A DNA stretch of 17,946 nucleotides from Chloroflexota bacterium. Its GTDB lineage: Bacteria > Chloroflexota > UBA5177 > JANWHV01. The notes below the pieces were generated by a model. The model searched no databases and was not told where the DNA came from. It was given only the letters and a program-made list of their open reading frames with translations. The stretch is from positions 1 through 17,946 of the forward strand of contig JAICHN010000050.1 of NCBI GenBank assembly GCA_025924845.1, given 5' to 3'. Both the position numbers and the translations under genes were made by a program. Position 1 is the stretch's first letter, and each line of letters starts with the position of its first letter. Of this stretch, positions 1-8,176 are shown piece by piece.

Positions 1-435
1 CAATTGGCCCGGATCGGCATCACCGTCGAGCTGAAGCAACTCGACAACGCCGCCTATACTAATATCATCTACGATGCCGGCAAGCCCGCCGGCCGGCCGA
101 GCTTCATGCCTTATCAGTGGTGGCCCGACTACAACGACCCCTATAATGCGGCCGACACCTTGATCGATTCGGCGCAGTCTGTTCCCGACGGCAATAACAT
201 TGGTCTCTATCATGACAAGCAGGTGGATGCCACTCTTGCCAAGATGCGCTATGCCGATGATGCTACGGTCATCAAATATGCAAAGGTTCTGCAGGACCTG
301 GTGGGACGCGTCGATCCGCCTGCGCTCTGGATCGCGGAGCCCGCGCAGACCACCGTGCTGGCGGCGACGCTGCATGGTTACGTGCCGAACCCGATTGAGT
401 TGCGCACCTTCTACTTTTATACGATGCACCGGTAA
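1..435 (+). CDS. ABC transporter substrate-binding protein, family 5 (C-terminal fragment)
   Basis: This is the last 144 codons of a periplasmic or lipoprotein-type solute-binding protein of the peptide/nickel class (SBP family 5). The frame is open at the left window edge, so the start, signal peptide and most of both lobes are missing. The visible part has the usual C-terminal content of the family: an 'ARIGITVELKQLD' strand-turn, a tryptophan-rich 'QWWPDYNDP' segment, a helix 'DATLAKMRYADDATVIKYAK' resembling the family's half-life/bundling helix, then 'PALWIAEP' and a tyrosine-rich C-terminus. The TAA stop is 8 nt before the DppB-type permease gene, so the two are almost certainly co-transcribed. 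The ligand cannot be read from the fragment. The oxidoreductase at the end of the operon hints at an amino acid, amine or peptide. The family call is firm; specificity is unknown. Confidence 0.85.
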   Translation, partial: QLARIGITVELKQLDNAAYTNIIYDAGKPAGRPSFMPYQWWPDYNDPYNAADTLIDSAQSVPDGNNIGLYHDKQVDATLAKMRYADDATVIKYAKVLQDLVGRVDPPALWIAEPAQTTVLAATLHGYVPNPIELRTFYFYTMHR

Positions 436-443
436 GCGGGGCC

Positions 444-1451
444 GTGATACTCCAACTGGTGATCAGGCGCCTTTTCTTCTTGGTTTTGGTCCTGCTTGGC
501 CTGTCGCTAATCACCTTCCCCCTCACGCACATCGTGCCGGCGGACCCGGCCCGGCTCTATGCCGGGCCGCGGGCCACCGCGGCCACTCTGATCCAGATCC
601 GTCACCAATTCGGACTCGACAAGCCTGTGTGGCAGCAGTACACGACCTACCTCGATAACCTCGTGCATGGCAACTTCGGCTATTCCCTTACGTCCCATCG
701 TCCCGTATCCGCCGACCTGAAAGACTACCTGCCGGCTACCCTTGAGTTGACCCTCGCCGCCATCGTGATGATTCTGCTGGTCGGTATCCCACTCGGCGTC
801 CTCTCCAGTCTGCACCCCGGCTCGGCCATGGATCAGGTTGGCCGCTTCGTTTCGATCACCGGCGTGGCGCTTCCCGCCTTCTGGCTCGGCCTGATGGCCC
901 AGTTGTTCTTTTTCGACCAGCGAGGTTGGCTGCCCTCGGGCGGACGTCTCGACCCCAACGTAGCCCCGCCTCAGCACATCACCGGCCTCTATACCGTGGA
1001 TAGCCTGCTCACGCTCAATTTTCATACGTTCTTCCTCAGCCTCGAATATATCCTCATGCCGGCCGCCGTGCTGGGCTACGGCTCGCTGGCCGTGCTCACC
1101 CGGATGCTGCGCTCCAGTATGCTGGAGACACTGGCCCAGGACTACGTGCGCACGGCGCGCGCCAAAGGCATTACACCCCAGGCGGTAGTGATTCGTCACG
1201 CGCTGCGTAACGCCCTCCTGCCCGCTACTACCGTGATGGGTCTACAAGTGGGCACGCTTTTGGGTGGCGCCTTGCTGGTCGAGGACGTGTTTTCCTGGCC
1301 GGGCATCGGCCGTTACGCGACCAACGCCACGCTCAATCTGGACTACAACGCGATTATGGGTATAACCCTGGTCGCGGCCCTGATCTACGTCTTGGTCAAC
1401 CTCGCGGTCGATATCCTCTACATGGTGCTCGACCCTCGCGTGACCCTCTAG
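444..1451 (+). CDS. ABC transporter permease, DppB/OppB type
   Basis: This is an inner-membrane subunit of a peptide-type importer, 335 residues, the normal length for the family. An N-terminal helix (about residues 8-30) is followed by an extracytoplasmic segment with the family pattern 'HIVPADPARLYAG' and 'HQFGLDKPVWQQYTTYL'. Further hydrophobic helices lie at about 100-120, 135-157, 198-220, 262-282 and 305-330. The cytoplasmic EAA loop that docks on the ATPase is clear at about residues 231-260 (YVRTARAKGI...RHALRNALLP). The chosen start is GTG at 444. Its only purine-rich leader, GCGGGG, sits very close, so an internal GTG at 459 is possible. It lies 8 nt after the binding-protein gene and 23 nt before the second permease, so translation may be coupled within one operon. 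Confidence 0.9.
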   Translation: MILQLVIRRLFFLVLVLLGLSLITFPLTHIVPADPARLYAGPRATAATLIQIRHQFGLDKPVWQQYTTYLDNLVHGNFGYSLTSHRPVSADLKDYLPATLELTLAAIVMILLVGIPLGVLSSLHPGSAMDQVGRFVSITGVALPAFWLGLMAQLFFFDQRGWLPSGGRLDPNVAPPQHITGLYTVDSLLTLNFHTFFLSLEYILMPAAVLGYGSLAVLTRMLRSSMLETLAQDYVRTARAKGITPQAVVIRHALRNALLPATTVMGLQVGTLLGGALLVEDVFSWPGIGRYATNATLNLDYNAIMGITLVAALIYVLVNLAVDILYMVLDPRVTL

Positions 1452-1474
1452 CTCGGTTAGTACTGGGAATTCGG

Positions 1475-2440
1475 ATGCAGCCAGGACCCGTACCACCGCT
1501 CGGCGAGCCGAATCCGCTCCCTTCCGGGGCGGGACTCGGCTTCGACGATGCGTCTCAGACGGCGGCGCCGGCGCGTCGTACGCTCCACCAGAAGCTGCGC
1601 CGTAACCCCCTAACTCGTCATTTTCTGTTCAATCCGCTCAACCTGTTCGGGCTGCTGATTATCACCCTGGTCGTGTGGCTTGCCTTCTTTGGTCCCTATG
1701 TCACGCCCTTTTCGCCCACGGTGCCCGACTTCACCAATATGAACACCGGGCCGAGCCTTACCCATTGGCTCGGCACCGACACGATCGGTGAGGATATTTT
1801 TAGTCGTATCCTTGCCGGCGCGCGCTACTCACTGGGCACCGCCGCCGCCGTACTGGCTATCGCGGTCACCCTGGGCCTGGCCCTGGGGGCGATCGCCGGC
1901 TATTTCGGGGGCTGGATCGATGAGTTAATCATGCGCGTGACCGATATGTTCCTCGCTTTCCCCGCCCTGATTCTTGCCCTCGCCGTCGCCAACACGCTAG
2001 GCGCCGGCCTGGAAAGCGCCGTGATCGCCCTGGCGGTGGGCTTCTGGCCCTGGTACACTCGTCTCCTCCGCGGCCAGGTGCTCAGCCTGAAACATCGTGA
2101 ATATGTCGAAGCCGCCCGGTCGCTGGGCGTCTCCAACGCGGCGATTATGTGGCGCCACATCCTACCCAACGCGCTGAGCCCAATTATCGTGGAACTGAGT
2201 ATGGACATGGGATACGCCGTACTCAGCATCTCGGCGCTCAGCTACATCGGGCTCGGGGCGCAGCCGCCTAGTCCGGAATGGGGCGCCATGATCGTGGCCG
2301 GACGCGATTACCTACGCACTTCGTGGTGGATGTGCGCGTTCCCCGGTATCGCGTTAAGTCTTACCGTGCTCGGCTTCAACGTGATCGGTGACGCGCTGCG
2401 CGATATCCTGGATCCTCGCTCGGCGGTCCGGCATGGCTGA
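1475..2440 (+). CDS. ABC transporter permease, DppC/OppC type
   Basis: This is the second membrane subunit of the peptide-type importer, 321 residues. About 45 N-terminal residues are proline-rich and probably disordered in the cytoplasm. They precede the first helix (about 55-75), a longer leader than many DppC proteins have. The hallmark 'HWLGTDTIGEDIFSRI' follows at about residues 97-112, then helices at about 120-143, 155-172, 180-196, 235-255 and 290-310. The EAA ATPase-docking loop is at about 210-232 (YVEAARSLGV...WRHILPN). The protein should pair with the upstream DppB-type permease. Its TGA stop lies inside the start region of the oxidoreductase gene, an 8-nt overlap that suggests translational coupling. 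The family is certain and the substrate unknown. Confidence 0.9.
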   Translation: MQPGPVPPLGEPNPLPSGAGLGFDDASQTAAPARRTLHQKLRRNPLTRHFLFNPLNLFGLLIITLVVWLAFFGPYVTPFSPTVPDFTNMNTGPSLTHWLGTDTIGEDIFSRILAGARYSLGTAAAVLAIAVTLGLALGAIAGYFGGWIDELIMRVTDMFLAFPALILALAVANTLGAGLESAVIALAVGFWPWYTRLLRGQVLSLKHREYVEAARSLGVSNAAIMWRHILPNALSPIIVELSMDMGYAVLSISALSYIGLGAQPPSPEWGAMIVAGRDYLRTSWWMCAFPGIALSLTVLGFNVIGDALRDILDPRSAVRHG

Positions 2441-3848
2441 GGCCGCCCAGATCCCCGGCGAAGCCGGGCGAGACTATCAGAAGGTAAGCTTCTGGCTTGA
2501 AAGCGCCGGTGACGATCTCACGCCGCGCCCTCCCCTCCGCGGCGCGGCGGAGGTGGACGTGGCGATACTCGGCGCCGGCTTTACCGGCCTGTGGACAGCC
2601 TACTATCTGCTCCGCCGCGTACCCGCCCTCCGTGTGGCGGTGGTGGAGCGCCACATCGCGGGCTTCGGCGCCTCCGGACGGAACGGCGCCTGGTGTTCCT
2701 CCGGCTTTCCGGTCAGCCTTGACGTGCTGTACCGGCGCTATGGCGCGGAACAGGCTCGGGCGGTCTTCCATGCCATGGTGGACACGGTAGACGAGGTGGG
2801 CCGGGTGGCCGCCGCGGAAGGGATCGACGCCCAGTTCCGCAAGGGAGGCGAGCTCTTGGTGGCGCGAGGCAATCATCAGCTTCGAGCCATCGAGCAGGAG
2901 TTCGCCGTCCTGCGGCATCTCGGCCTTGACGCGGGCCGCGCCGTGCTCTCCGCGGCGGAACTGGGTGAGCGGCTCAACATTGCCAGGGCAGTCGCGGCGC
3001 TCTACACGCCGGCCTGCGCGACGATCCATCCGGGAAAGCTGGTACGTGGTCTGGCCCGCGCCGTGGAGCGGCTGGGCGGCGTGATCTACGAGCAGAGCGA
3101 GGTGATCAATTTCACGGGCGGCACCCCTCCTCATCTGACCACGGCCGAAGGCATCCTGCGCGCCCAAAGTCTGGTCCTCGCGGGGGAAGCATACTTGACG
3201 CGTCTGCCGCAACTGCATCGAATCGCGATCCCCGTGTATTCGTTGATTGTGCTTACCGAACCCCTAACGAGCGCCCAATGGGAGCGGATTGGTTGGCAGG
3301 GCAATGAGTGCGTGGCCTCGGCGCGCTACACAATCGACTACCTCTCGCGCACCACGGACGGCCGGATCCTGTTTGGCGGGCGGGGTGCTCCCTATCATTT
3401 CGGATCGCGCATTGAAGATCGGTTCGATCGCCACCGTCGTACCCATGCCATGCTCCGCCGGCAGTTGGTCAACTGGTTTCCTTCCCTAAAGGGGATTCAT
3501 TTCACCCATGCCTGGGGCGGCCCGCTGGCCGTGACTCGCGACTGGATGCCTACCATGTCGTTCGATCCCGAGACGAATATCGCCACGGCGCGAGGCTACA
3601 CCGGCCACGGCGTAGCCACCGCGAACCTATCAGGACGCGTGCTCACCGATTTGCTTACCGGAGTCGCGTCGCCGCTCACCAACCTACCGATGGTAGGCCA
3701 TCGCTCACGGCGCTGGGAGCCGGAACCGTTACGGTGGCTGGGGCAACGCTACGTGCAACGCAGCTTACGCAGGCTCGACGAAAAGGCAGAACGCACCGGA
3801 GAGGCTCCGACCGGCCGCACCCTCGCCGAGCGCCTCGCCGGCCACTGA
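2433..3848 (+). CDS. FAD-dependent oxidoreductase, DAO family (PuuB/SolA-like)
   Basis: This is a 471-residue flavoprotein of the D-amino-acid oxidase fold, expected to oxidise the C-N bond of an amine or amino acid. The N-terminal Rossmann dinucleotide motif GAGFTG is at residues 47-52, with the ribose-binding acid E72 in 'AVVERHIAGFGASGRNGAW'. That last stretch resembles gamma-glutamylputrescine oxidoreductase-like proteins. The C-terminal FAD-contacting region is the 'TRDWMPTMSF' and 'ARGYTGHGVATANLSGRVLTDLL' segment. I chose ATG 2433, which overlaps the permease stop by 8 nt, over an upstream ATG at 2388 buried in the permease: the 2433 start gives the usual family length, and the extra N-terminal residues look like a frame shadow. 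The substrate is probably what the upstream transporter imports, but this is inferred from operon context only. A strong terminator hairpin follows 24 nt after the stop. Confidence 0.88.
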   Translation: MAEAAQIPGEAGRDYQKVSFWLESAGDDLTPRPPLRGAAEVDVAILGAGFTGLWTAYYLLRRVPALRVAVVERHIAGFGASGRNGAWCSSGFPVSLDVLYRRYGAEQARAVFHAMVDTVDEVGRVAAAEGIDAQFRKGGELLVARGNHQLRAIEQEFAVLRHLGLDAGRAVLSAAELGERLNIARAVAALYTPACATIHPGKLVRGLARAVERLGGVIYEQSEVINFTGGTPPHLTTAEGILRAQSLVLAGEAYLTRLPQLHRIAIPVYSLIVLTEPLTSAQWERIGWQGNECVASARYTIDYLSRTTDGRILFGGRGAPYHFGSRIEDRFDRHRRTHAMLRRQLVNWFPSLKGIHFTHAWGGPLAVTRDWMPTMSFDPETNIATARGYTGHGVATANLSGRVLTDLLTGVASPLTNLPMVGHRSRRWEPEPLRWLGQRYVQRSLRRLDEKAERTGEAPTGRTLAERLAGH

Positions 3849-3872
3849 TCATATAGCTACATTTAACCGATG

Positions 3873-3923
3873 TTGGAGCGGGTCCGGGGTAGTACCCCGG
3901 ACCCGCTCCAACTTCAGTTTTTT
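3873..3923 (+). terminator. Perfect 19-bp hairpin between convergent genes
   Basis: Bases 3873-3891 and 3893-3911 are exact reverse complements around a single central G, giving a very GC-rich stem (core GAGCGGGTCCGGGG). Six bases later comes TTTTTT at 3918-3923, which runs into the stop codon of the convergent ATPase gene. The T run serves plus-strand transcripts, so this best fits termination of the transporter/oxidoreductase operon. The 6-nt gap before the T run is longer than in a canonical intrinsic terminator. On the minus strand no T run follows the stem, so termination from that side is less certain. Confidence 0.75.
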
Positions 3924-5028
3924 AGTTACTGATGCAGGCTTGGGTAGCGCGGTTAAACAGGTGGATGCGCGACGAATCGAACAGCACTTCCATCGGCTGC
4001 CCGGTGGTCGCCCGGCTGCGTGGGTCGAGCCGAGCCACGAACTGGCTCTTCCCTGCCACGAAGTAGACATACAACTCCGCGCCCATATGCTCCACTACCT
4101 CAACGTTCACCGTGGCGACGTTGGGGTTGTTGGCGGCATTGGAGGCGAGCGAACGATCGGAGATGTCCTCCGGCCGGATGCCCAGAATGACATCCTGCAC
4201 GCCCGATTGCTGGACTCTAGCCCGCGTTTCCGGAGTCAACTCCACCCGGAACACCTCGGTGCTCGCATACAGCCGATCCCCCTCCGCGACGAGGCGCGCA
4301 TCGAAAAAGTTCATGGATGGGCTGCCGATAAAGCCCGCCACGAAGATATTGGAAGGATGGTCATACACTTCTTGCGGCGCGGCAAGCTGCTGCAGGAAGC
4401 CATCCTTCATCACGGCGATGCGCGAACCCATCGTCATCGCTTCGGTCTGATCATGAGTCACGTAGACCACCGTAGTCTGGAGCCGCTGATGCAACTTAAT
4501 CAGATAGGAGCGCGTTTCCACGCGCAACTTGGCATCCAGGTTGGAGAGCGGCTCGTCCATCAAGAACACTTGCGGCTCACGGACGATGGCCCGACCCACC
4601 GCGACACGCTGCCTCTGACCGCCGGAGAGTTGCTTTGGCTTACGAGCAAGCAGGTTCTCGATACCCAGTGAGGCGGCCGTGGCGCGCACCCGCCGATCGA
4701 CATCAGCCCTGGGCGTATGGCGGCGGCGGAGGCCGAACGCGAGGTTATCGTAGACGTTCATGTGCGGATAGAGGGCGTAGCTCTGGAAGACCATGGCGAT
4801 GTCGCGATCCTTGGGGGGTACATCATTGACGATGCGGTCCCCGATCCAAATCTCGCCCGCCGAAATCTCTTCAAGGCCGGCAATGAGGCGGAGCGTGGTG
4901 GACTTCCCGCAGCCGGAGGGTCCGACCAGGACAAGAAACTCCTTGTCCAAAATCTCGATGTTGACGTCGTTCACGGCGATCACGTCGCCGAATTTCCGGT
5001 ACAGATGGCGGAGCGATACACTGGACAT
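3922..5028 (-). CDS. ugpC: ABC transporter ATP-binding protein, UgpC/MalK/MsmX type
   Basis: This is a cytoplasmic nucleotide-binding subunit of the carbohydrate-uptake class (CUT1), 368 residues, the expected length. It has Walker A GPSGCGKST (36-44), Q-loop Q82, signature LSGGQRQRVAVGRA (134-147), Walker B VFLMDEP (154-160) with the D-loop SNLDA, and the H-loop histidine H192 in THDQTEAMTMG. A C-terminal OB/TOBE-type regulatory domain spans about 235-360 (SPSMNFFDARL, LGIRPEDI). The start ATG is preceded by AAGGAGA about ten bases upstream, a good ribosome-binding site. No sugar permease or binding protein lies beside it. In some bacteria such lone ATPases serve several sugar transporters. 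The gene converges on the peptide-type operon, but its class does not normally energise DppBC-type permeases. The symbol indicates family only; the true partner is unknown. Confidence 0.88.
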   Translation of the reverse strand: MSSVSLRHLYRKFGDVIAVNDVNIEILDKEFLVLVGPSGCGKSTTLRLIAGLEEISAGEIWIGDRIVNDVPPKDRDIAMVFQSYALYPHMNVYDNLAFGLRRRHTPRADVDRRVRATAASLGIENLLARKPKQLSGGQRQRVAVGRAIVREPQVFLMDEPLSNLDAKLRVETRSYLIKLHQRLQTTVVYVTHDQTEAMTMGSRIAVMKDGFLQQLAAPQEVYDHPSNIFVAGFIGSPSMNFFDARLVAEGDRLYASTEVFRVELTPETRARVQQSGVQDVILGIRPEDISDRSLASNAANNPNVATVNVEVVEHMGAELYVYFVAGKSQFVARLDPRSRATTGQPMEVLFDSSRIHLFNRATQACISN

Positions 5029-5060
5029 GCGCGCTTCTTCTCCTTGTGTTTATGCACGCG

Positions 5061-5089
5061 GTCATACGAAGACAGAACTTTTCGGTAAA
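5061..5089 (-). promoter_or_regulatory. Candidate promoter for the UgpC-type ATPase gene
   Basis: Read on the minus strand, TTTACC (5084-5089) and TATGAC (5061-5066) are separated by 17 bases, each matching four of six bases of the sigma-70 consensus. The start codon lies about 33 bases downstream of the -10 box. The 118-bp gap between this gene and uvrB otherwise holds only a weak GC-rich 5-bp hairpin and a short T run that could help end uvrB transcription. Assignment is by pattern only. Confidence 0.33.
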
Positions 5090-5146
5090 AACCGTTCCTC
5101 GCCGGCGCTCACGGCGGCCGACCTAGCCCTTGGTATCTCCCCAGCC

Positions 5147-7141
5147 TCACCTCCCCCGCGCGGCAACCCCTTCTTCAAGGCGTCTCCGCAACTCCATGAT
5201 CTGGTCGCGCAACTCGGCTGCTCGCTCGAACTCCAGTTGCCGAGCCGCCGTTTTCATCTGCGTTTCCAGATCCTTCAGCATCCGGAGAATTTCTTCCCTG
5301 GACAACTCGGGCGCCGCCAAGTAACCGGCGGCGGTTTCCGCCACCGCCCGCACCTGATCGCCAAGATCACGAATCCCCTTGACGATACTGGTCGGCACGA
5401 CGCCATGGGCCTCATTATACGCCATTTGCAAGGCACGGCGCCGATTGGTTTCGGCGACGGCCCGCTGCATCGAATTGGTTTCACGGTCGGCGAACATGAT
5501 CACATGGCCCTCGACGTGCCGCGCCGCCCGCCCCATGGTCTGAATCAAGGAAGTCTCGGATCGCAAGTACCCTTCCTTGTCCGCGTCGAGAATGGCGATC
5601 AGGCTTACCTCGGGCAGGTCCAGGCCTTCACGCAGTAGATTGATTCCTACCACCACGTCATAGGTGCCGAGACGGAGATCGCGAAGTACCTCGACCCGCT
5701 CCATCACATCCATCTCACTATGCAGATAATGCACCTTGATCGCCAGTTCACGCAGATACTCCGCCAGATCCTCGGCCATCCTCTTGGTCAGGGTCGTCAC
5801 CAACACGCGCTGCTTCCGCGCCACGCGCTCCCGAATACGCTCAATCAGGAGATCGATCTGGCCCTTGGTGGGCCGTATCTCGACCGTGGGATCGAGCAGC
5901 CAGGTGGGGCGGATCACCTGCTCCACTACCCGTGCACTGTGTTCGTATTCATAGGGACCAGGCGTCGCGGAAACATAGATCGCCTGGCTGACCGTACGCT
6001 CGAACTCGTCGAAGGTGAGCGGCCGATTGTCCAGCGCGCTCGGCAGGCGGAATCCATAATCGACCAGCACTTCCTTACGCGAACGGTCGCCGCCGAACAT
6101 GCCGCGGACCTGGGGCAGCGCCACGTGCGACTCGTCAACCATGAGCAGGAAGTCATCGGGCAAATAGTCCAGCAGCGTCCAGGGCTTCTCACCAGGGCCT
6201 CGCCCCGCCAGGTGGCGTGAATAGTTCTCGATCCCCGCGCAGATCCCCGTCTCACGGAGCATCTCCACGTCAAAGTTCGTACGCTGCTGCAGGCGCTGCG
6301 CTTCGAGCAGCTTGCCCTGGGCCTCCAACTCCTTGAGGCGCTCGCCTAACTCCTCTTCAATAGAGACGATCGCCTTGGCCAGCTTCTCCTGCGAGGTGAC
6401 GAAGTGGCGGGCCGGGTAGATGTCCAGCCGGCTGACCGCGGTCAGCACTTCGCCGGTGAGCGGATCCACCTGCACGATACGCTCGATCTCGTCGCCGAAG
6501 AACTCGATACGGTACGCCAGATCCTCGTACGACGGATAGACCTCCAGCACGTCGCCGCGCACGCGGAACTTGCCGCGATTAAAGTCCATATCGTTCCGCT
6601 CGTAGAGGATCTCGGTCAGATGGCGCAGCACTTTCTCACGTCGGTGCCGTTCACCGCGCGCCAGTTTGACCACCACGTTGTTATAGTCTTCGGGCGAGCC
6701 GAGACCGTAGATGCAGGAGACAGAGGCCACAATAAGCACATCGCGCCGCTCGAACAGCGAGCGAGTCGCCGAAAGACGAAGCTTTTCAATCTCCTCGTTA
6801 AGCGTCGATTCCTTCTCGATATAGACATCGGATCGGGCGATATATGCTTCAGGCTGGTAGTAGTCGTAGTAACTGACAAAATACTCCACCGCGTTTTCCG
6901 GAAAAAACTCGCGAAACTCGCTGTAGAGCTGCGCGGCAAGGGTCTTGTTTGGGGCAAGGACCAGGGTCGGGCGTTGCACGGCCGCCACGATGTGCGACAT
7001 CGTGAACGTCTTGCCGCTCCCCGTCACCCCCAACAAGGTTTGGTGGCGCTCACCGGACAGCACGCTCTCCACCAGTTGTTCTATAGCCGCAGGCTGATCG
7101 CCGCGGGGCACGAAGTCGGACACTACCTTAAACTCGGGCAT
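5147..7141 (-). CDS. uvrB: Excinuclease ABC subunit B (UvrB)
   Basis: UvrB is the damage-verifying helicase-like subunit of nucleotide excision repair. It receives the lesion from UvrA and recruits UvrC. The 664-residue protein is complete. It has Walker A GVTGSGKT (38-45), the beta-hairpin tyrosines [10 protein letters not shown] (91-100) that clamp DNA, the DESH box (336-339), [10 protein letters not shown] (389-398), motif [11 protein letters not shown] (534-542), and a C-terminal UVR motif (about 622-657) that contacts UvrC. The ATG has a strong ribosome-binding site, AGGAGGGCGAGGGT, directly upstream. It is divergent from cdaA across a 227-bp intergenic region. I could not find a full LexA-type SOS box there. 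No other uvr gene is in the window. Nothing is missing or unusual in the protein. Confidence 0.98.
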   Translation of the reverse strand: MPEFKVVSDFVPRGDQPAAIEQLVESVLSGERHQTLLGVTGSGKTFTMSHIVAAVQRPTLVLAPNKTLAAQLYSEFREFFPENAVEYFVSYYDYYQPEAYIARSDVYIEKESTLNEEIEKLRLSATRSLFERRDVLIVASVSCIYGLGSPEDYNNVVVKLARGERHRREKVLRHLTEILYERNDMDFNRGKFRVRGDVLEVYPSYEDLAYRIEFFGDEIERIVQVDPLTGEVLTAVSRLDIYPARHFVTSQEKLAKAIVSIEEELGERLKELEAQGKLLEAQRLQQRTNFDVEMLRETGICAGIENYSRHLAGRGPGEKPWTLLDYLPDDFLLMVDESHVALPQVRGMFGGDRSRKEVLVDYGFRLPSALDNRPLTFDEFERTVSQAIYVSATPGPYEYEHSARVVEQVIRPTWLLDPTVEIRPTKGQIDLLIERIRERVARKQRVLVTTLTKRMAEDLAEYLRELAIKVHYLHSEMDVMERVEVLRDLRLGTYDVVVGINLLREGLDLPEVSLIAILDADKEGYLRSETSLIQTMGRAARHVEGHVIMFADRETNSMQRAVAETNRRRALQMAYNEAHGVVPTSIVKGIRDLGDQVRAVAETAAGYLAAPELSREEILRMLKDLETQMKTAARQLEFERAAELRDQIMELRRRLEEGVAARGR

Positions 7142-7196
7142 ACCCTCGCCCTCCTGAATGCAACCGGGAAACGACGGGCGCCGGCTCGCATCCTCC

Positions 7197-7223
7197 AGTG
7201 TACCGCGCCGTTTCCACTCGCAA
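7197..7223 (-). promoter_or_regulatory. Candidate uvrB promoter
   Basis: On the minus strand TTGCGA (7218-7223) and TACACT (7197-7202) each match four of six consensus bases, but the spacer is only 15 bases, which is short. The -10 box is about 55 bases from the uvrB start. This is the best sigma-70-like pair I see in the uvrB half of the divergent 227-bp region. Confidence 0.25.
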
Positions 7224-7305
7224 CCTCGGCCATCCCGATCCGCCCAGCCCTTTCTCGGCCTCTACTTCCTTACCCCGCATGGGTCATGGCCATGGGTTGG
7301 TAACG

Positions 7306-7314
7306 TGCTACACT
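7306..7314 (+). promoter_or_regulatory. Candidate extended -10 promoter for cdaA
   Basis: TGC followed by TACACT forms an extended -10 element (TGn plus a four-of-six -10 box), with no good -35 at the right distance. The predicted leader to the cdaA ATG is about 48 nt. A 10-bp palindrome CATGGCCATG (7285-7294) sits just upstream, where a regulator could bind, though it may be chance. Confidence 0.28.
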
Positions 7315-7368
7315 TTCCCCAGGAACATACCGCATTGCGCTCGCCCTCGCGAGTGTGTTAGGTTTGCC

Positions 7369-8163
7369 ATGGATTCGCTCCGCTGGGCGTTGTCGCGCCT
7401 CAACTGGGCAAGCGCCCTGGACATTTCAATCGTTACCCTGGTCTTCTTCTGGTTTCTCGTGTTGATTTATCAAACCCGAGCCGACCAGGTGCTGCGTGGC
7501 GTCGTGCTGCTCGTAGTAGTCGGGGCGCTGCTTGCCTCCACGCTGCAACTCGAGGTGCTCGGTTGGTTGGTCGTGCATTCCGTGCCCGCGCTGCTGATTG
7601 CCATTCCGGTCATTTTTCAGCCGGAGTTGCGGAAACTGATGGAGCAGCTTGGGCGGAGTAGCCGAATCATCAATCATCCCCTGGCCTCCCTGGCGCCGCC
7701 CGCCGCGGACTACTCGGTAGACCAGATCGTGATTGCCTGCGAGCGTCTGGCCAAGCAGGCATTCGGCGCTCTGATCGTGATCGAGCGTAATACGGGACTG
7801 CAGGATTACGCGGAGACCGGCACCCGCCTGGACGGCGCGGTATCCGTGGAACTGCTCGAGGCCCTGTTCTACAAGAATTCGGCCCTCCATGACGGCGCGG
7901 TGATCATCCAGGGCGATCGCGTGGTGGCGGCCAAGTGCGTGCTTCCCCTGAGCGATAACGTCGGCAGCGGAGCGCCGATTGGGACCAGGCACCGCGCGGC
8001 GATCGGCATCACCGAGGTGACCGACGCCATCGCGGTGGTCGTCTCCGAGGAAACCGGGCTGATTTCCATCGCCTACAATGGGAAGCTGCGTCGTGGGCTG
8101 ACCGGCGAGACCCTCCAGCGGGAACTGATCGCCTTCTATCGAACCGAAGAACCTGTAGGCTAG
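7369..8163 (+). CDS. cdaA: Diadenylate cyclase CdaA
   Basis: This membrane-bound enzyme condenses two ATP molecules into the second messenger cyclic di-AMP, which governs potassium and osmotic balance and cell-wall homeostasis. The 264-residue protein has three N-terminal hydrophobic helices (about 18-36, 40-58, 62-83) and then the DAC domain. The domain carries both catalytic signatures: DGA at 175-177 within 'NSALHDGAVII', and RHR at 207-209 within 'IGTRHRAAIG'. I chose ATG 7369 because translation from there starts at the usual CdaA N-terminus. The frame runs open to an ATG at 7198, but those 57 residues are proline/histidine-rich, unlike CdaA, and would cover the promoter region. The ribosome-binding site is weak (TAGG). 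The gene is followed 13 nt later by cdaR, its known regulator and partner. Confidence 0.95.
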   Translation: MDSLRWALSRLNWASALDISIVTLVFFWFLVLIYQTRADQVLRGVVLLVVVGALLASTLQLEVLGWLVVHSVPALLIAIPVIFQPELRKLMEQLGRSSRIINHPLASLAPPAADYSVDQIVIACERLAKQAFGALIVIERNTGLQDYAETGTRLDGAVSVELLEALFYKNSALHDGAVIIQGDRVVAAKCVLPLSDNVGSGAPIGTRHRAAIGITEVTDAIAVVVSEETGLISIAYNGKLRRGLTGETLQRELIAFYRTEEPVG

Positions 8164-8176
8164 GCAGCAAGACAGT

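Noticed and set aside
2376..3218. 280-residue minus-strand frame under the FAD oxidoreductase
   Set aside because: It is an antisense shadow of a gene with clear FAD-binding motifs.
3940..4671. 243-residue plus-strand frame opposite the UgpC-type ATPase
   Set aside because: It is antisense to the conserved Walker B, signature and OB domain of the ATPase; its composition is typical of a shadow.
6404..7303. 299-residue plus-strand reading frame antisense to uvrB
   Set aside because: It lies opposite a certain uvrB gene, is rich in H/R/Q/L as antisense frames of GC-rich genes are, and has no recognisable motif.
7323..7328. GAACAT resembling half of a Gram-positive LexA site between uvrB and cdaA
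   Set aside because: The second half (GTTC at the right spacing) is missing, so an SOS box is not supported.
7198..7368. 57-codon N-terminal extension of CdaA
   Set aside because: It is unlike any CdaA N-terminus and covers the probable promoter; ATG 7369 begins at the family's usual first helix.
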